Assembly: GCA_013399895.1 (NCBI GenBank)
Contig: VXBA01002154.1
Coordinates: 319,462 to 383,461 of the forward strand
Source: Serilophus lunatus
Lineage: Eukaryota > Chordata > Aves > Passeriformes > Eurylaimidae
Length of the DNA stretch: 64,000 bases
Direction of reading: 5' to 3'
The notes under the pieces were generated by a model. That model saw only the letters and a list, made by a program, of their open reading frames with translations, searched no databases and was not told where the DNA came from. Made by a program: the position numbers and the translations under genes. This document shows, piece after piece, positions 61,774 through 64,000 of this stretch (its first letter is position 1; each line of letters starts with the position of its first letter).

Positions 61774-64000
61774 CCACAACTTGCATCAACAGAGCAAACA
61801 TCTCTCAACCCCACTGAATTTAAACTGTTGCTCCTAGTTATTGGAAGAATGTTTGTCACGTGGCAGGTTTGTTTGCTGAACTCTTTCAGATGGGGAAAAA
61901 CATTGTATGGGAATTTATTTTAACTTAGCAAGGTAAGTTCCTCCTTGCTCTGCTACACTTTGCCATAGAACAGAAGGATTCTTCACTCATAAAATGCTCA
62001 TCTCTGTGAGATTTTGCTCTATCAAACATCAATTTCAACATCTGTATGAGGAATGGAAAAGATAAAAATAAAACAGACTGGTGTTTTAAAAAAATTTCTT
62101 CACTCTTCCTATGTTTTTCAAACTGCCATGAGCAGACACAGGGCTGAATAAGAGGCCAATGTACCTTAAAGCTTGTTTACCAACATTGATTTTTGCACTA
62201 CGAAATCCAGTTTAACTCCAAATAGGACTACAAGAAAGTTAAATGCTTTATCAGACTCCTGCTATCACAATGCAGAGGTTATACTCACTCAGCTGTGTAT
62301 GTCTTTGAACAAGGTAAAGGATGCACTGGCACAGCAAAATTGTGGGGAAAAAACCCAAAATAAAACAGATTCAGAGTTATTTGCTGAATACAAGTAAGTA
62401 TAATTCATTTTTATTCTTTACTTTACAAGGAACAGATCATTATTTGTTGCCTAAAAAGAGATTTTTGGAAGTACCCATTACCAATACAGTTAAGTTGCTG
62501 GAAGAGGCCAGTAAATGTAGAAGCAGCCTGTTTTGAAAGTGTAGAATTAAGCTGAGTTGTATTTATGGGAACAAACCACCAAGAGTCCACTGGTGTTTTA
62601 TAGAGCTTTGATTTGATAGGTTATTGATTTTGGCTTTGGGGGATATAGCCCCTGTTGAGAAAGTATCAAACTCACACTGAGTAAAATTGTCAAAAGCCTT
62701 AAAACCAGTAGTGAGGGGCTGGCTAGTTCTGTGTAGTGCTTCAAATGGAGTGGGGAAGATATGCCTTATTGCCTTCAGACCTCTGGAAGCAGTTATGTGT
62801 ATTAAATACTAGAATAACTTGATATTTTAAAAGCTTATACACTCATCCAAGTAAAATGGGTTTAGAAGACTGCTGGGAGTTTCATTATTTTATGACTAAA
62901 TCGATACCCAGATTTATACCTTTTGGACGTAGAAACTTGAATTTAATTGAGAAAATGGATCTAATGAAGATAGACATTTTTTATGCAGGTGCCCTTGTCA
63001 AAAAACACATATGCACACAGTTCTGTAGCACATGAAAAAAAAAAAAGCAACTTAAAGAGTCAAATAGACCCCCAAAGACAGTGACACACCCTGAATATTG
63101 GGAAATAGGCAAAGGCAAAGAAACAGTGGTACTTCTGAAATCCTGGGAATCCAGGAGACTTTTTTTTTTGTTCCTGAATACAAAATTAATTAGTTAACAG
63201 AGAAAAACACATTATTTTCCAACATACCAGAAAAATGAATGGCCAGCTGACAATAACCTGGCTATCAAAATCAGCACTACTACTGATTCAAGTGCTATAT
63301 CAGTGTTTCCTACTTGACCATTCTCTGGCAAACGTGTGATATTTATGGTACACTTTTCCTAATACAAACTCTTACCTACAGTGATGAAAATCAGAAGGAA
63401 ACTATAGTCAGTATATTTAGCTAAATTCTGCTCCCTGTATGGAATCAATTAAAAAGAAAAAAAGCCCCAGACAAGTATGTATGCATGTGCTTAATTTTAT
63501 TCCTGTCTCCAAGACCAACTTTAGACCACATGCTTTGCCAAGTTGAAATCAAAATGCAGAGTAACCCCATTGACTTCAGTGAAATAACTTGTGATTAAGT
63601 CCCATATATTTGTCTCAGTATGTGTTTCATTGGCTATAATAGGCAGAAACTATTTATGACACGAATTTCCTGGACTTTTACAGGCACAATTAGTGCTCTG
63701 AAGGGCAGAAGAAAACTAGTAGGAAAAGTTAACAAGTAAAGAGACGGAGATGGAGAAGTCATTAACATTTCATTTCTTCTGTACATGTTCTTACACATAC
63801 ACACACACACACATACACACAAACGACTCTCCGGTGGGAATGTACACATCCTGAAAATCTCAATTACACACCGAGAATAGGCTTGTGTTGCAACGTACTG
63901 CAAGAAATTTTCAAGTTTATAGTTGGCAAGAAATTAGCACTTACTATATAGAGAGACAACACGATGTTCTTTATGCTAAACTTTCATTGATTGCCATGGG
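61774..64000. other. Intergenic sequence to window end
   Basis: AT-rich with a CA microsatellite at 63791-63825. No exon was recognised before the window ends. Confidence 0.45.
63791..63825. repeat. Simple repeat (CA)n with ACAT interruptions
   Basis: A run of CA dinucleotides broken by ACAT units. It may be polymorphic. Confidence 0.9.

Noticed and set aside
1..64000. CRISPR arrays, bacterial operons, rRNA or intact tRNA genes
   Set aside because: The sequence is vertebrate nuclear DNA. No regular spacer-repeat array, ribosomal sequence or foldable tRNA was found.

Overview
This window looks like bird nuclear DNA. It holds one large spliced gene on the + strand, long AT-rich introns with no long ORFs, CR1-type LINE 3' ends near 3.0, 35.6, 36.0 and 59.9 kb, and a solo LTR at 24.05-24.56 kb that resembles LTRs common in songbird genomes. 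A passerine is my best guess, but the species cannot be fixed from this sequence.

711-33117 (+): eleven coding exons, all with GT-AG introns and compatible phases, join into an uninterrupted 1,629-nt frame (542 aa plus stop). The protein is a two-domain fusion. Residues about 1-262 form a class I SAM-dependent O-methyltransferase of the caffeoyl-CoA/catechol OMT-like (Methyltransf_3) type. Residues about 295-542 form a classical short-chain dehydrogenase/reductase. This architecture matches vertebrate MT-Ox, the bifunctional enzyme that converts 2-epi-5-epi-valiolone (made by EEVS) into the UV-absorbing compound gadusol. The SDR half has every catalytic and NAD-binding motif. The methyltransferase half keeps its fold signatures but has lost acidic residues that normally contact SAM, which is the most interesting biological observation here.

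1-710: upstream flank with a TCACGTG E-box, a TATATAAA box and a CpG-rich 5' leader carrying upstream ATGs. 727-32921: introns, with antisense CR1/L2-like fossils, the solo LTR, simple repeats and a diverged intronic repeat pair. 33118-33600: 3' UTR with two AATAAA signals. 

33.6-64 kb: no convincing coding exon on either strand. This region contains CR1 fragments, an isolated CpG-rich patch at 36.5 kb, a perfect 146-bp tandem duplication at 47.8 kb, a MIR-like SINE fossil at 48.6 kb, and degenerate palindromic elements near 46.6 and 60.3 kb. From memory of vertebrate synteny, EEVS and MT-Ox lie together near FRMD4B and MITF. No EEVS or MITF exon was recognised here, so those neighbours should lie outside the window or are missing.
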